Source: Tropicimonas sp. IMCC34043
GTDB lineage: Bacteria > Pseudomonadota > Alphaproteobacteria > Rhodobacterales > Rhodobacteraceae
NCBI RefSeq assembly: GCF_003390845.1
Contig: NZ_QMEK01000002.1
Coordinates: forward strand, 372,001 to 436,000
Reading direction: 5' to 3'
Length of the DNA stretch: 64,000 nucleotides
Below are positions 42,597-50,718 of this stretch, one piece after another. Both the position numbers and the translations under genes were made by a program. Numbering within the stretch: the stretch's first letter is position 1; each line of letters begins with the position of its first letter. The notes beneath the pieces were generated by a model. It worked only from the letters and a program-made list of their open reading frames with translations, ran no database searches and was not told the origin of the DNA.

Positions 42597-42687
42597 CGGG
42601 ACGTCCCGGAGCAGCTCCGCGCCGGCGTTTCACGGGCAAACAAGGACGCACACCGGTACCGCGCGTCCCCGATCGGCCCGGGCAGAC

Positions 42688-42705
42688 GCGGCGCCCTGGC
42701 GCCGC
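42688..42705. terminator. GC-rich hairpin between convergent rnr and lipoprotein genes
   Basis: GCGGCGCC-CT-GGCGCCGC is a perfect 8-bp palindrome with a short centre. A second perfect 12-bp palindrome, CGGGACGTCCCG, is at 42597-42608, immediately after the rnr stop. Neither has a T-run; both are plausible message ends. Confidence 0.5.
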
Positions 42706-42714
42706 CGCCCCCTA

Positions 42715-43179
42715 TCAGCCGCAGATGATCCGGTTAATCTGGCCGCGTTCGTCGGTATAGAAATTCACCCTCAGCGGGTTGTATTCCTGACTGACGATGT
42801 CGTTCGGCCCGACGATCCGGTAGGGTTCCGAGAATCCTGCCGCGGCAACCGCCGCCGGGGTCAGGCCCATCAGGTACTGGAAGGTCTCCAGCTTGCAGGT
42901 GTCGGGCAGCCGTTCGGTCAGACCGCTCGAGGCGTTTTGCACCACCTGGCCATAGGGGTCCTGCTCGACCATCTCGAGCGCCGGGTCGGCCACGTCGCCC
43001 GGCGTGTTCTGGCCGCCGCTTGCCGGCGGCAGCGCGGCCCCGGGCAGCGGGGTCGCAGCCGTCGTATCGGCCGCGGGGCCGTTGACGAAGATCTCTTCCG
43101 AGATCGGTTGCTGTCCCATCGGATCACAGGCGGCCAGCGCCAGAAGAAGGGTTGCTGCCCCGGCAAATCTCAACTTCAT
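42715..43179 (-). CDS. Lipoprotein with peptidase inhibitor I78 domain
   Basis: A protein of 154 residues with a lipoprotein signal (LLLALAACDP, lipidated Cys18) and a disordered Pro/Gly/Thr-rich linker to about residue 70. The C-terminal domain (DTCKLETFQYLMG, then YRIVGPNDIVSQEYNPLRVN, DERGQINRIICG) follows the I78 inhibitor pattern: Cys near the start, R-x-(I/V)-x-P, Tyr-Asn-Pro-x-Arg and terminal CG. I78 proteins inhibit serine proteases such as subtilisin in fungi; the bacterial role, perhaps against exogenous proteases, is unproven. Confidence 0.8.
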   Translation of the reverse strand: MKLRFAGAATLLLALAACDPMGQQPISEEIFVNGPAADTTAATPLPGAALPPASGGQNTPGDVADPALEMVEQDPYGQVVQNASSGLTERLPDTCKLETFQYLMGLTPAAVAAAGFSEPYRIVGPNDIVSQEYNPLRVNFYTDERGQINRIICG

Positions 43180-43251
43180 TGGTTCCTCGCAGGTTGCGTT
43201 ATCCGGGCGCATCGTCCACGGTCGGGGGCAGTCTAACTGGAGCAACAGGCA

Positions 43252-44382
43252 ATGAAAACACGCGCTGCGGTCGCCTTGGCGGCGGGATCGCCGCTGACGG
43301 TGATGGAGGTCAACCTCGCCGGCCCTCGGCCCGGCGAAGTGCTTGTGGAAATCAAGGCGACGGGCATCTGCCACACCGACGAGTTCACATTGTCGGGAGC
43401 CGACCCCGAGGGGCTGTTTCCGGCAATTCTGGGGCACGAGGGCGCGGGCGTGGTGCTCGAGGTCGGCGAGGGCGTGACCAGCGTGAAGCCGGGCGATCAC
43501 GTGATCCCGCTCTACACGCCCGAATGCCGCGAATGCTATTCCTGCCTCAGCCAGAAGACCAACCTCTGTACCTCGATCCGGGCCACGCAAGGTCAGGGGC
43601 TGATGCCCGACGGAACCTCGCGCTTCACCACTCTCGATGGCGATCCGATCCTGCACTACATGGGCTGTTCGACCTTCTCGAACCACACGGTCCTGCCCGA
43701 GATCGCGCTGGCGAAGATCCGCGAGGACGCGCCGTTCGACAAGGTCTGCTATATCGGCTGTGGCGTGACGACCGGGATCGGCGCCGTGATCAACACTGCC
43801 AAGGTCGAGGTCGGCGCAACCGCCGTGGTCTTCGGGCTTGGCGGGATCGGGCTGAACGTGGTTCAGGGGCTCAGGCTTGCGGGGGCCGACATGATCGTCG
43901 GCGTCGATCTGAACAACGACAAGAAGCCGATGGCCGAACGGTTCGGCATGACGCACTTCGTCAACCCGGCCGAGATCGGCGAAGATATCGTGCCCTATCT
44001 CGTGAACCTCACCAAGCGGCGCGGCGACACGATCGGCGGCGCCGACTATACCTTCGACTGCACCGGCAACGTCAAGGTGATGCGCCAGGCGCTCGAATGC
44101 GCCCACCGCGGCTGGGGCGAATCGATCGTCATCGGCGTCGCCCCGGCCGGCGCCGAGATCGCGACACGGCCCTTCCAGCTGGTGACCGGCCGGTCCTGGC
44201 GCGGCACCGCCTTCGGCGGCGCCCGCGGCCGCACCGACGTGCCGAAGATCGTCGACTGGTACATGCAGGGCAAGATCGAGATCGATCCGATGATTACCCA
44301 CACCCTGGCCCTTGACGATATCAACCGCGGCTTCGATCTGATGCATGCCGGCGAAAGCATCCGCTCCGTCGTCATCTACTGA
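43252..44382 (+). CDS. adhC: S-(hydroxymethyl)glutathione dehydrogenase / class III alcohol dehydrogenase
   Basis: A 376-residue zinc enzyme that oxidises S-hydroxymethylglutathione, the adduct of formaldehyde, to S-formylglutathione. Catalytic zinc ligands are seen in [10 protein letters not shown] and GHEGAGVV, structural zinc cysteines in [16 protein letters not shown] (about 96-111), and the NAD-binding [12 protein letters not shown] (about 199-210). GGAGC lies before ATG 43252. The partner hydrolase FghA is encoded at 47243, 2.9 kb away. A repeat with a stable hairpin follows the stop. Confidence 0.94.
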   Translation: MKTRAAVALAAGSPLTVMEVNLAGPRPGEVLVEIKATGICHTDEFTLSGADPEGLFPAILGHEGAGVVLEVGEGVTSVKPGDHVIPLYTPECRECYSCLSQKTNLCTSIRATQGQGLMPDGTSRFTTLDGDPILHYMGCSTFSNHTVLPEIALAKIREDAPFDKVCYIGCGVTTGIGAVINTAKVEVGATAVVFGLGGIGLNVVQGLRLAGADMIVGVDLNNDKKPMAERFGMTHFVNPAEIGEDIVPYLVNLTKRRGDTIGGADYTFDCTGNVKVMRQALECAHRGWGESIVIGVAPAGAEIATRPFQLVTGRSWRGTAFGGARGRTDVPKIVDWYMQGKIEIDPMITHTLALDDINRGFDLMHAGESIRSVVIY

Positions 44383-44393
44383 TTGCCAGGGCC

Positions 44394-44444
44394 TTCTTCT
44401 TGGCCAAAATACCTTGCGGGGGTCCGGGGGCGCACAGCCCCCGG
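44394..44444. repeat. Dispersed repeat arm plus GC hairpin after adhC
   Basis: TTCTTCTTGG-CCA-AAATACCT (44394-44414) is a single arm of the repeat also found at 3714-3904 and 32577-32629. It is followed by CCGGGGG-CGCACAG-CCCCCGG (44424-44444), a 7-bp hairpin. This composite, arm plus GC hairpin, is a familiar intergenic element of rhodobacteria and probably ends the adhC message. Confidence 0.7.
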
Positions 44445-44485
44445 TCCTGCCGTCTCCACAGGCCGCACTGGCCGAAAGGTTTCCC

Positions 44486-45220
44486 ATGTCCGACCAACGC
44501 CCCCTGCTTGCCGTCCTGATCGACGCCGACAACACTTCGCCGCAATTCGCCAAGGCCATCTTCGACGAGATCGCGGGCTTTGGCGAAGCCTCGGTTCGCC
44601 GGGTCTATGGCGACTTCTCCTCGCCGCAGATGAAGGGCTGGTCCAAGGTGCAGGCCGAATTCGGCCTGGTGCCGCACCACCAGCCGGCCAATACCGTGGG
44701 CAAGAACGCCAGCGACATCGCGCTTGTCATCGACGCGATGGACCTTCTGCACACCGCGCGCTTTGACGGCTTCTTCCTCGTGTCCTCGGACAGCGATTTC
44801 ACGAGGCTGGCCAGCCGGATCCGCGAACAGGGGCTCGATGCCTATGGCGTCGGCCAGCGCAAGACGCCCGAGGCGTTTCGCAAGGCCTGCAAGCGATTCA
44901 TCTATCTGGAAAATATCGATACGACCGTCGCTGCGGCTACGTCCGAGGCCGGCACCGCCGGCGTTGCCGACCGCAAGAAAGAGGCGCCAAAGCCTGCCAT
45001 CGAGGCCCGCGACCTGATCCTGAAGGCGATGGATTCGATCGACCAGGACGACGACTGGTACACACTGGGCCAGATCGGCCAGCTGATCGTTTCGGCCAGC
45101 CCCGATTTCGATACCCGCAGCTATGGCAAGAAGAAGCTCTCGGACCTGGTGCAGTCGATCCCGATCTTCGAGACCCGCCGCGGTCCGGGAAATCAGTTGC
45201 TGGTGCGCCGGATCGACTGA
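44486..45220 (+). CDS. NYN (PIN-like) domain protein with LOTUS-like C-terminus
   Basis: A 244-residue protein. The N-terminal NYN/LabA-type nuclease domain (about 5-150) keeps the acidic residues in LIDADNTSP, SDIALVIDAMDLL and SSDSDFTRLA expected of metal-dependent RNases. After a short charged linker, residues 170-244 (LILKAMDSIDQDDDWYTLGQIGQLI...SYGKKKLSDLVQSIP) match the OST-HTH/LOTUS domain. NYN-LOTUS proteins are thought to cleave RNA; LOTUS domains bind RNA or G-quadruplexes in eukaryotes. AAAGG precedes ATG 44486. It overlaps the convergent tetR gene by 28 bp. Confidence 0.85.
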   Translation: MSDQRPLLAVLIDADNTSPQFAKAIFDEIAGFGEASVRRVYGDFSSPQMKGWSKVQAEFGLVPHHQPANTVGKNASDIALVIDAMDLLHTARFDGFFLVSSDSDFTRLASRIREQGLDAYGVGQRKTPEAFRKACKRFIYLENIDTTVAAATSEAGTAGVADRKKEAPKPAIEARDLILKAMDSIDQDDDWYTLGQIGQLIVSASPDFDTRSYGKKKLSDLVQSIPIFETRRGPGNQLLVRRID

Positions 45221-45846
45221 ACCGCGTCCCGTGCGCCATAGCGGGCCATGAACATCTCGACCGCGCCGTGCATCACCCGGTCGCATTCTTCCTGCGAGAT
45301 CGTATCGTCGAGCCCGATCATGAGCCGGGTGAAGATGCCGGCCTTGCAAAGCTCGATGAACTGGTCGGCGGCGAGGTCGATATCCTCGATCTCGAGGCTG
45401 CCGCGCGCGACCGCGGTGCGAAAATAGTCGATCAGCACGCCGCGTGCCCGTGCCGGGCCATTGACCCAGAACTCGCGTCCAAGCCCCGGGAAACGCACGG
45501 TTTCCGCCACGACGACGCGAAACATCGCGCGGCCGAAATCGGACATGAGGAAGCTTGTCACCCGGATGGCCGCGTCCCGCAGCACGATCTCGGGCGGCAG
45601 GTCGGGGTCGATGTGATCGATCCCGCCGGTCGCCTGGCGCCGGCATTCGGTCTTGGCCACTTCCATGAACAGAAGTCTCTTGTCAGGGAAATAGCTGTAG
45701 AGCGTTGCCTTCGACACCCCGGCCGCCTTGGCGATCAGATCGACGCTGGCGCCTTCGAATCCGTCCTGAAGAAAGATCTCGCGTGCGCCAAGGACCACCT
45801 GGTCAAATTTGCGCCCACGCTTGATCCGGCCTTCGGACATACCCAT
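45193..45846 (-). CDS. TetR/AcrR-family transcriptional regulator
   Basis: A 217-residue TetR-type repressor. The DNA-binding domain at about residues 10-60 reads FLQDGFEGASVDLIAKAAGVSKATLYSYFPDK in pieces typical of the family; the remainder is the helical ligand-binding and dimer domain. ATG 45846 with GGGGG about 6 nt upstream is chosen over ATG 45840. A 17-bp palindrome, AACCGA-N5-TCGGTT, lies 29-45 bp upstream, a good autoregulatory operator. It diverges from an AEC transporter across 399 bp and may control it; its ligand is unknown. Confidence 0.87.
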   Translation of the reverse strand: MGMSEGRIKRGRKFDQVVLGAREIFLQDGFEGASVDLIAKAAGVSKATLYSYFPDKRLLFMEVAKTECRRQATGGIDHIDPDLPPEIVLRDAAIRVTSFLMSDFGRAMFRVVVAETVRFPGLGREFWVNGPARARGVLIDYFRTAVARGSLEIEDIDLAADQFIELCKAGIFTRLMIGLDDTISQEECDRVMHGAVEMFMARYGARDAVQSIRRTSN

Positions 45847-45874
45847 CGAAACCCCCGCTGTGTCGCAAAGGTTA

Positions 45875-45891
45875 AACCGATGGGTTCGGTT
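45875..45891. promoter_or_regulatory. Probable TetR operator
   Basis: AACCGA-TGGGT-TCGGTT: a 6-bp inverted repeat with a 5-bp centre, close upstream of the tetR start and inside its expected promoter. The AACCGA/TCGGTT half sites are of a kind used by AcrR-like repressors. Direct binding is inferred. Confidence 0.55.
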
Positions 45892-46161
45892 CATCAAGCC
45901 AAGCAGTGGAAAAGCGACCCCTGCGCCTGCAGTGGATCGAGACCAGTATCCGGTTCGCGCAGGCACTCTAAAGCCCTCGGGGGGCCGGTACCGGCGAAGG
46001 ATCGTGGCGCAAAGCAAAAGGCAGCCTGGACCGCGTCCCGGTCAAGCTGCGGCTCGGCATTGCAGCCATTGTCAATTCACCTCCAAACAGAGGAGGCCTT
46101 TGTTGGTCCGACGGGGGCGCCTGCCGTCGTCCGAGGGCACCATAGGGCAACGGTGTAAAAT

Positions 46162-46180
46162 TTGCGCAAGTGCTGCGCAA
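46162..46180. promoter_or_regulatory. Perfect 7-bp inverted repeat before the AEC transporter gene
   Basis: TTGCGCA-AGTGC-TGCGCAA is a perfect inverted repeat 65 bp before the AEC transporter start. It lies in an AT-richer patch of the 399-bp divergent region (45847-46245), the rest of which holds no gene. It may be an operator distinct from the TetR site at 45875. Confidence 0.45.
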
Positions 46181-46245
46181 TTTCTGCGTCATTTGCGACA
46201 GCCGCCGCACGTGACCAGAGCCTTCCGTCGTGCTAGGCGCCAGAC

Positions 46246-47166
46246 ATGCTGCCGATCCTTGCCAAAACCCTGCCGTTCTTCGGCGTGATCGCCCTGGGCT
46301 ACTGGTCCGGCCGGACCCGAGTCTTTCCCGACGAGGCGACGGCCTGGCTGACCAAATTCGTGTTCTACTTTGCGCTTTCGGCCATGTTGTTCCGGTTTTC
46401 GGCAAAACTGAGCCTGACCGAGGTGCTGGACTGGACCTTCCTCGGAGCCTATCTGGCCGGAACCCTGCCGGTCTACCTTCTGGCGACGGCGGTCGGGATC
46501 TTTCGCGGGCTGACGGTGGCCGAAACCGCGGTCGAGGCGCAATGCGCCGTCACCGGCAACACGGGCTTTCTCGGCGTGCCGATGCTGGCGGTGTTGCTCG
46601 GGCCGGCATCGATCGGGCCGATCATGCTGGTGCTGGCGGTCGATCTGATGGTGTTCAGCAGCCTGATCGTGATCCTCATCACCGGCAGCCGCGATGGCCG
46701 GGTGTCGCCGGCCATCCTGCAAACCGTGGGGCGCGGGTTGCTGAGCAATCCCATGATCGTCTCGATTGCGGCGGGCTTCGCCTGGTCGGCGCTGCGCCTG
46801 CCGATGCCGGGGCCGCTCGACGACTTTCTCGGCCTGCTCGGGGCCGCGGCGACGCCCTGCGCGCTGTTTGCCATCGGCGCCTCGCTGGCCTCGAAGAACG
46901 CCGAGCGGCTGTCGGTTGCGGCCTGGCTTTCGTTTTGCAAGCTGGTGTTGCACCCGGCCATGGTGGCCTTTGCAGCACTCGTGCTGTTTCCGGTCGAACG
47001 CTATTCGGCCGGCGTGATGATCGCCGCGGCCGCGCTGCCGGTTGCCGGCAACGTCTATATCCTCGCGCGTCACTACGGCGTCGCACCGCACCGGGTTTCG
47101 ACCGCGATCCTTGTCTCGACCGCGGCTTCGGTGCTGACCGTCACGGCGATCATCGCCCTCGTGTGA
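46246..47166 (+). CDS. AEC-family (auxin efflux carrier-like) transporter
   Basis: A 306-residue inner membrane protein with about ten hydrophobic helices. The start, PILAKTLPFFGVIALGYWSGR, and the later glycine/asparagine-rich VTGNTGFLGVPMLAVLLG and AALPVAGNVYILARHYG segments match the AEC family, which includes malonate and malate carriers. The internal symmetry of two five-helix units is discernible. Substrate unknown; organic acid efflux or uptake is likely. fghA starts 76 bp downstream on the same strand. Confidence 0.85.
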   Translation: MLPILAKTLPFFGVIALGYWSGRTRVFPDEATAWLTKFVFYFALSAMLFRFSAKLSLTEVLDWTFLGAYLAGTLPVYLLATAVGIFRGLTVAETAVEAQCAVTGNTGFLGVPMLAVLLGPASIGPIMLVLAVDLMVFSSLIVILITGSRDGRVSPAILQTVGRGLLSNPMIVSIAAGFAWSALRLPMPGPLDDFLGLLGAAATPCALFAIGASLASKNAERLSVAAWLSFCKLVLHPAMVAFAALVLFPVERYSAGVMIAAAALPVAGNVYILARHYGVAPHRVSTAILVSTAASVLTVTAIIALV

Positions 47167-47242
47167 CGTTTGCCGCGGGGTCGGCCCTTGCCGGGCGCCG
47201 GTTTTGCGCGCTAGGCCGGGGCAAAGGACAAGGGAGCAGATG

Positions 47243-48076
47243 ATGGAGACGATTTCCGAGAACCGCTGTTTCGGGGGCACGCAAGGGGTCTATCGCGCCG
47301 CCTCGTCCGCCTGCAGTTGTGACATGACCTTCGGGCTTTTCCTGCCCGAGCAGGCGCGCCTTGGGCCGGTGCCGGTGCTTTGGTATCTGTCGGGGCTGAC
47401 CTGCACCCACGAAAATGCCATGGTCAAGGCGGGCGCACAGGCCCATGCCGCGCGGCACGGGCTGGCTTTGGTCTTTCCCGACACCTCGCCGCGGGGCGAG
47501 GGCGTGGCCGACGACGCGGCCTATAACGTCGGTCAGGGCGCGGGGTTCTATGTGAACGCGACCGAGGCACCCTGGGCCGCGAATTTCCGGATGTGGGATT
47601 ATCTGGCCGAGGAACTGCCGCAGCTTGTGACCACCGAATTCGCCATCGATCCCGAGCGGCAGGCGATCACCGGGCATTCGATGGGCGGGCATGGCGCGCT
47701 GACCCTCGCCATGGGCCTGCCGGGGCGCTTCGCCTCGGTCTCGGCCTTCGCGCCGATCACCCATCCGACCGCGTCCGACTGGGCGGGCAAGGCAATGACC
47801 GCCTATCTGGGGCCGGACAAGGCGGCGTGGGCACCGCACGACGCCACCCTGATGATGCGCGAACGCGGGCTCGATGCGCCGCTGCTGGTCGATCAGGGCG
47901 GCGCCGACCAGTTTCTGGAGGCGCTGATGCCCGAGGCGCTGGCCGAGGCCATGGCCGCCCGCAGGCAGCCCGGCAGTTTCCGAATCCAGCCGGGCTATGA
48001 CCATTCCTATTTCTTCGTCTCGACCTTCATGGCCGAGCACGTCGCCTTTCACGCCGACGCAATGAGCGCGGCGTGA
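47243..48076 (+). CDS. fghA: S-formylglutathione hydrolase
   Basis: A serine hydrolase of 277 residues that releases formate and glutathione from S-formylglutathione, after the AdhC reaction. Nucleophile Ser146 lies in GHSMGGHGA; the acid is in [11 protein letters not shown] (about residue 223) and His in YDHSYFF near 258. SGLTCTHEN (50-58) is a family hallmark. ATG 47243 is preferred to ATG 47240 because of GGGAG spacing. The next gene's GTG overlaps its stop, so the two are coupled. Confidence 0.93.
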   Translation: METISENRCFGGTQGVYRAASSACSCDMTFGLFLPEQARLGPVPVLWYLSGLTCTHENAMVKAGAQAHAARHGLALVFPDTSPRGEGVADDAAYNVGQGAGFYVNATEAPWAANFRMWDYLAEELPQLVTTEFAIDPERQAITGHSMGGHGALTLAMGLPGRFASVSAFAPITHPTASDWAGKAMTAYLGPDKAAWAPHDATLMMRERGLDAPLLVDQGGADQFLEALMPEALAEAMAARRQPGSFRIQPGYDHSYFFVSTFMAEHVAFHADAMSAA

Positions 48077-48531
48077 GCACGATCTGGATCGATGCCGACG
48101 CCTGTCCGGTCAAGGACGAGGCCGAGGCCGTTGCGACCCGCCACCGGGTGCCGATGGTTCTGGTCTGCAACGGCGGGTTGCGCCCGCCCGCCAATCCGCT
48201 GGTGCGGATCGTCTATGTCGAGGAGGGGCTCGACGTGGCCGACCGCTGGATCGCCAGCCATTGCGGGCCGGGCGACGTGGTGGTGACCGCCGACATTCCG
48301 CTGGCCGCCGACTGCACCGCGGCGGGTGCCGTGGTGATCAAGCCCGATGGCGAGGTGCTGACCGAGCGCAACATCGGCGGCGTGCTTGCCACCCGCAACC
48401 TGATGACCGAGCTGCGTAGTGCCGATCCGCTGCGCCCCGGCGGCGGGCGGCCGTTCTCGAAATCGGACCGCGCCCGATTCTCGCAGGCGCTCGACCGCGA
48501 GTTGACACGGGCCCTGAAAGCGACAGGTTAG
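48073..48531 (+). CDS. YaiI/YqxD family protein (DUF188)
   Basis: A 152-residue protein of the UPF0178/DUF188 family, a PIN-like fold with conserved [11 protein letters not shown] (4-14) and [12 protein letters not shown] (about 69-80). It keeps acidic residues of PIN-type nucleases, but no activity is demonstrated for the family. It starts with GTG 48073, overlapping the fghA stop by 4 bp, so it depends on fghA translation. The C-terminal segment [21 protein letters not shown] is also conserved in the family. Confidence 0.9.
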   Translation: MSTIWIDADACPVKDEAEAVATRHRVPMVLVCNGGLRPPANPLVRIVYVEEGLDVADRWIASHCGPGDVVVTADIPLAADCTAAGAVVIKPDGEVLTERNIGGVLATRNLMTELRSADPLRPGGGRPFSKSDRARFSQALDRELTRALKATG

Positions 48532-48572
48532 CGGCCGGGGAGACCCGGCGGCAGCAGAACTGGAAGGCAAGA

Positions 48573-49193
48573 ATGGCCATCGACCTTGTGATCTTCGACA
48601 TTGGCAACGTTCTGATCGAATGGCAGCCCGAACGCTATTTTGACGCCGTGATCGGCGAAGAGCGCAGGAAGGCGATGTTCGATGCGGTCGATCTGCATGG
48701 CATGAACGACGAGGTGGACCGCGGCGGCGATTTCCGCGACACCATCGCCGCGACGGCGGCGGCATACCCCGAGTGGCACGACGAGATCCTGCACTGGCAC
48801 GACAACTGGATAAAGATCGCGACGCCGCCGATAGAACGGTCGGTCCGGCTGTTGCGGGCGCTGCGCGCGCGCGGGGTCCCGGTGCATGCGCTGACCAATT
48901 TCGGCGTCGGCACCTTCGAGATCGCGACCGCGCAGTACGACTTTCTGAACGAGTTCGACCGCCGCTTCGTCTCGGGCGAATTGAAGGTGATCAAGCCCGA
49001 GCCGCGGATCTATGAAATCGTCGAGGAAGGCTGCGGACATGCCCCCGAGACGATCCTGTTCACCGACGACCGGATCGACAATATCAAGACCGCGCGCGCC
49101 CGCGGCTGGCAGACCCATCTGTTCGAGGGCCCGGATGGCTGGGCCGAACGGCTGGTGGCCGAGGGGCTGCTGACGGCGGACGAGGCGGCATAG
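48573..49193 (+). CDS. HAD-IA hydrolase (YihX-like)
   Basis: A 206-residue haloacid dehalogenase-type phosphatase. It starts DLVIFDIGNVLIEW with nucleophile Asp9 (the DxG variant of motif I used by YihX-like proteins), followed by ALTNF (motif II), VIKPEPRIYEIV (motif III Lys) and FTDDRIDNI (motif IV). YihX acts on glucose-1-phosphate; the substrate here is unknown. It lies 41 bp after the yaiI-like gene and ends opposite an MFS gene. Confidence 0.87.
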   Translation: MAIDLVIFDIGNVLIEWQPERYFDAVIGEERRKAMFDAVDLHGMNDEVDRGGDFRDTIAATAAAYPEWHDEILHWHDNWIKIATPPIERSVRLLRALRARGVPVHALTNFGVGTFEIATAQYDFLNEFDRRFVSGELKVIKPEPRIYEIVEEGCGHAPETILFTDDRIDNIKTARARGWQTHLFEGPDGWAERLVAEGLLTADEAA

Positions 49194-49239
49194 GGCGGAT
49201 CTCTCCCCGGGCACGGGCCGATGGGGCGGAGGGGGCGGA

Positions 49240-49298
49240 GGGGGCGCTGCCCCCGCGCGCCGCTGGCGCGCCCCCCGGGATATTTTTGAACAGAAGAA
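49240..49298. repeat. Double GC hairpin with variant dispersed repeat
   Basis: GGGGGC-GCT-GCCCCC (49240-49254) and GCGCGCC-GCT-GGCGCGC (49255-49271) are two adjacent hairpins, followed by GATATTTTTGAACAGAAGAA (49279-49298), a diverged arm of the AGGTATTT-N3-CCAAGAAGAA repeat. Order and orientation match the adhC-linked copy read on the other strand. It lies between the convergent HAD and MFS genes and probably ends both messages. Confidence 0.6.
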
Positions 49299-49353
49299 TA
49301 CGGCAGATGCTCTGAGCGTTGTGAGGCCCGGTCTTGCGGGCCGGGGCTGCAGC

Positions 49354-50613
49354 TCAGGCGGCCAATGCGCCACCGCGCGGCGGGCGTTGATCGAGCGGGC
49401 GTTCCTGGACCGGAAGATGCACGAGCGCCGAGAAGGCGCCGACGCCGACGCCAACCCACCAGACGACGGTGTAGCCGCCGGTCAGGTCATACATCCGCCC
49501 GCCGAGCCAGACGCCGAGGAAGGCGCCGAGCTGGTGCGAGAAGAACACGATGCCATAGAGCGTGCCCATGTAGCGCAGCCCGTAGATATAGGCGACAAGC
49601 CCGCTCGTCAGCGGCACGGTGGCAAGCCAGAGCGCCCCCATGGAGACCGAGAACAGCACCACCGTTGCCGGCGTCATCGGCACCAGGATGAACGCGGCCG
49701 CGATCAGGGTGCGGGCGGTATAGATCCCGGCCAGAAGGTATTTCTTCGAGAACCGGTTGCCGAGCCAGCCGGCCATCAGCGTGCCGCCGATATTGGCGAC
49801 GCCGATCAGGCTGATCGCGATGGCGCCGAGCGCGCTGGTCGAGCGGATCCCGAGCCCGTCGAGCAGCCCGCCGGACTGGATCGGGCCGCAGACCTCGGTC
49901 ACGAAGGCGGGAAAATGCGCGGTGATGAAGCCGAGCTGATAGCCGCAGCTGAAGAAGCCGAGGAAGATCAGCGAATAGGAGGGATCGCGAAACGCCTTGC
50001 GCAGGATGGCGCCGAGGCCCTCGTCAATCGCGGTGTGGCTGGCAAGCACGGGCGCGCGCATCATCGGCAGTGCCGCGAGCGAGGCGAGCACCGCGATGGC
50101 GAAGACGGCGAAGACCGATTGCCAGGGCATCATGCCGAGCAGCCATTCGGCGAGCGGCGCGCCAAAGACCTGTCCGGCCGAGCCCGCAGCCGTGGCAACG
50201 GCAAGCGCCATCGAGCGGTTCTCGTCGCTGGCGGCGCGGCCCACGACCGCAAGGATCACGCCAAAGCCTGTGCCGGCAATGCCGAATCCCACCAGGATCT
50301 CGAGCAGCTGGTGCTGGCCCGGCGTCGTTGCCAGCGCCGACAGCAGCAGACCCGCGGCATAGGTGAGCGCGCCGAGGATGATTGCCCGGCGGTCGCCGAA
50401 TCGTTCGGCGAAGGCGGCAAAGATCGGCTGTCCGATGCCCCAGGCAAGGTTCTGGATCGCGATTGCCAGCGAGAACTCGGCCCGCGGCCAGCCGAATTCC
50501 TCGGCGATCGGGATCTGGAACACGCCGAAAGAGGCCCGGATCGCGAAGCTGATCAGGATGATGATGGAACCGCCGATCAGGACCGGGGTGAAAAGGGGCG
50601 TGCGCGTTGTCAT
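49354..50613 (-). CDS. MFS transporter (monocarboxylate/OFA-like)
   Basis: A 419-residue major facilitator protein with 12 predicted membrane helices and a central loop at about 190-210. The DRRAIILG-type loop after helix 2 (ERFGDRRAIILGAL) and the FGVFQIPIAEEFGW start resemble oxalate/formate and monocarboxylate carriers. Substrate is not assignable. It is a single gene; its promoter region is shared with the divergent zapE gene over 105 bp. Confidence 0.85.
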   Translation of the reverse strand: MTTRTPLFTPVLIGGSIIILISFAIRASFGVFQIPIAEEFGWPRAEFSLAIAIQNLAWGIGQPIFAAFAERFGDRRAIILGALTYAAGLLLSALATTPGQHQLLEILVGFGIAGTGFGVILAVVGRAASDENRSMALAVATAAGSAGQVFGAPLAEWLLGMMPWQSVFAVFAIAVLASLAALPMMRAPVLASHTAIDEGLGAILRKAFRDPSYSLIFLGFFSCGYQLGFITAHFPAFVTEVCGPIQSGGLLDGLGIRSTSALGAIAISLIGVANIGGTLMAGWLGNRFSKKYLLAGIYTARTLIAAAFILVPMTPATVVLFSVSMGALWLATVPLTSGLVAYIYGLRYMGTLYGIVFFSHQLGAFLGVWLGGRMYDLTGGYTVVWWVGVGVGAFSALVHLPVQERPLDQRPPRGGALAA

Positions 50614-50718
50614 CGCGTGCAGTTTTGTCGGGCGAATTGGGCGCCGTCAAATGCAACGCAGCGTCTCTGTGGCAGCGCGGGTCTTCCCATTCCGCGCGCG
50701 CCTGCCTAAACCGCAGGA

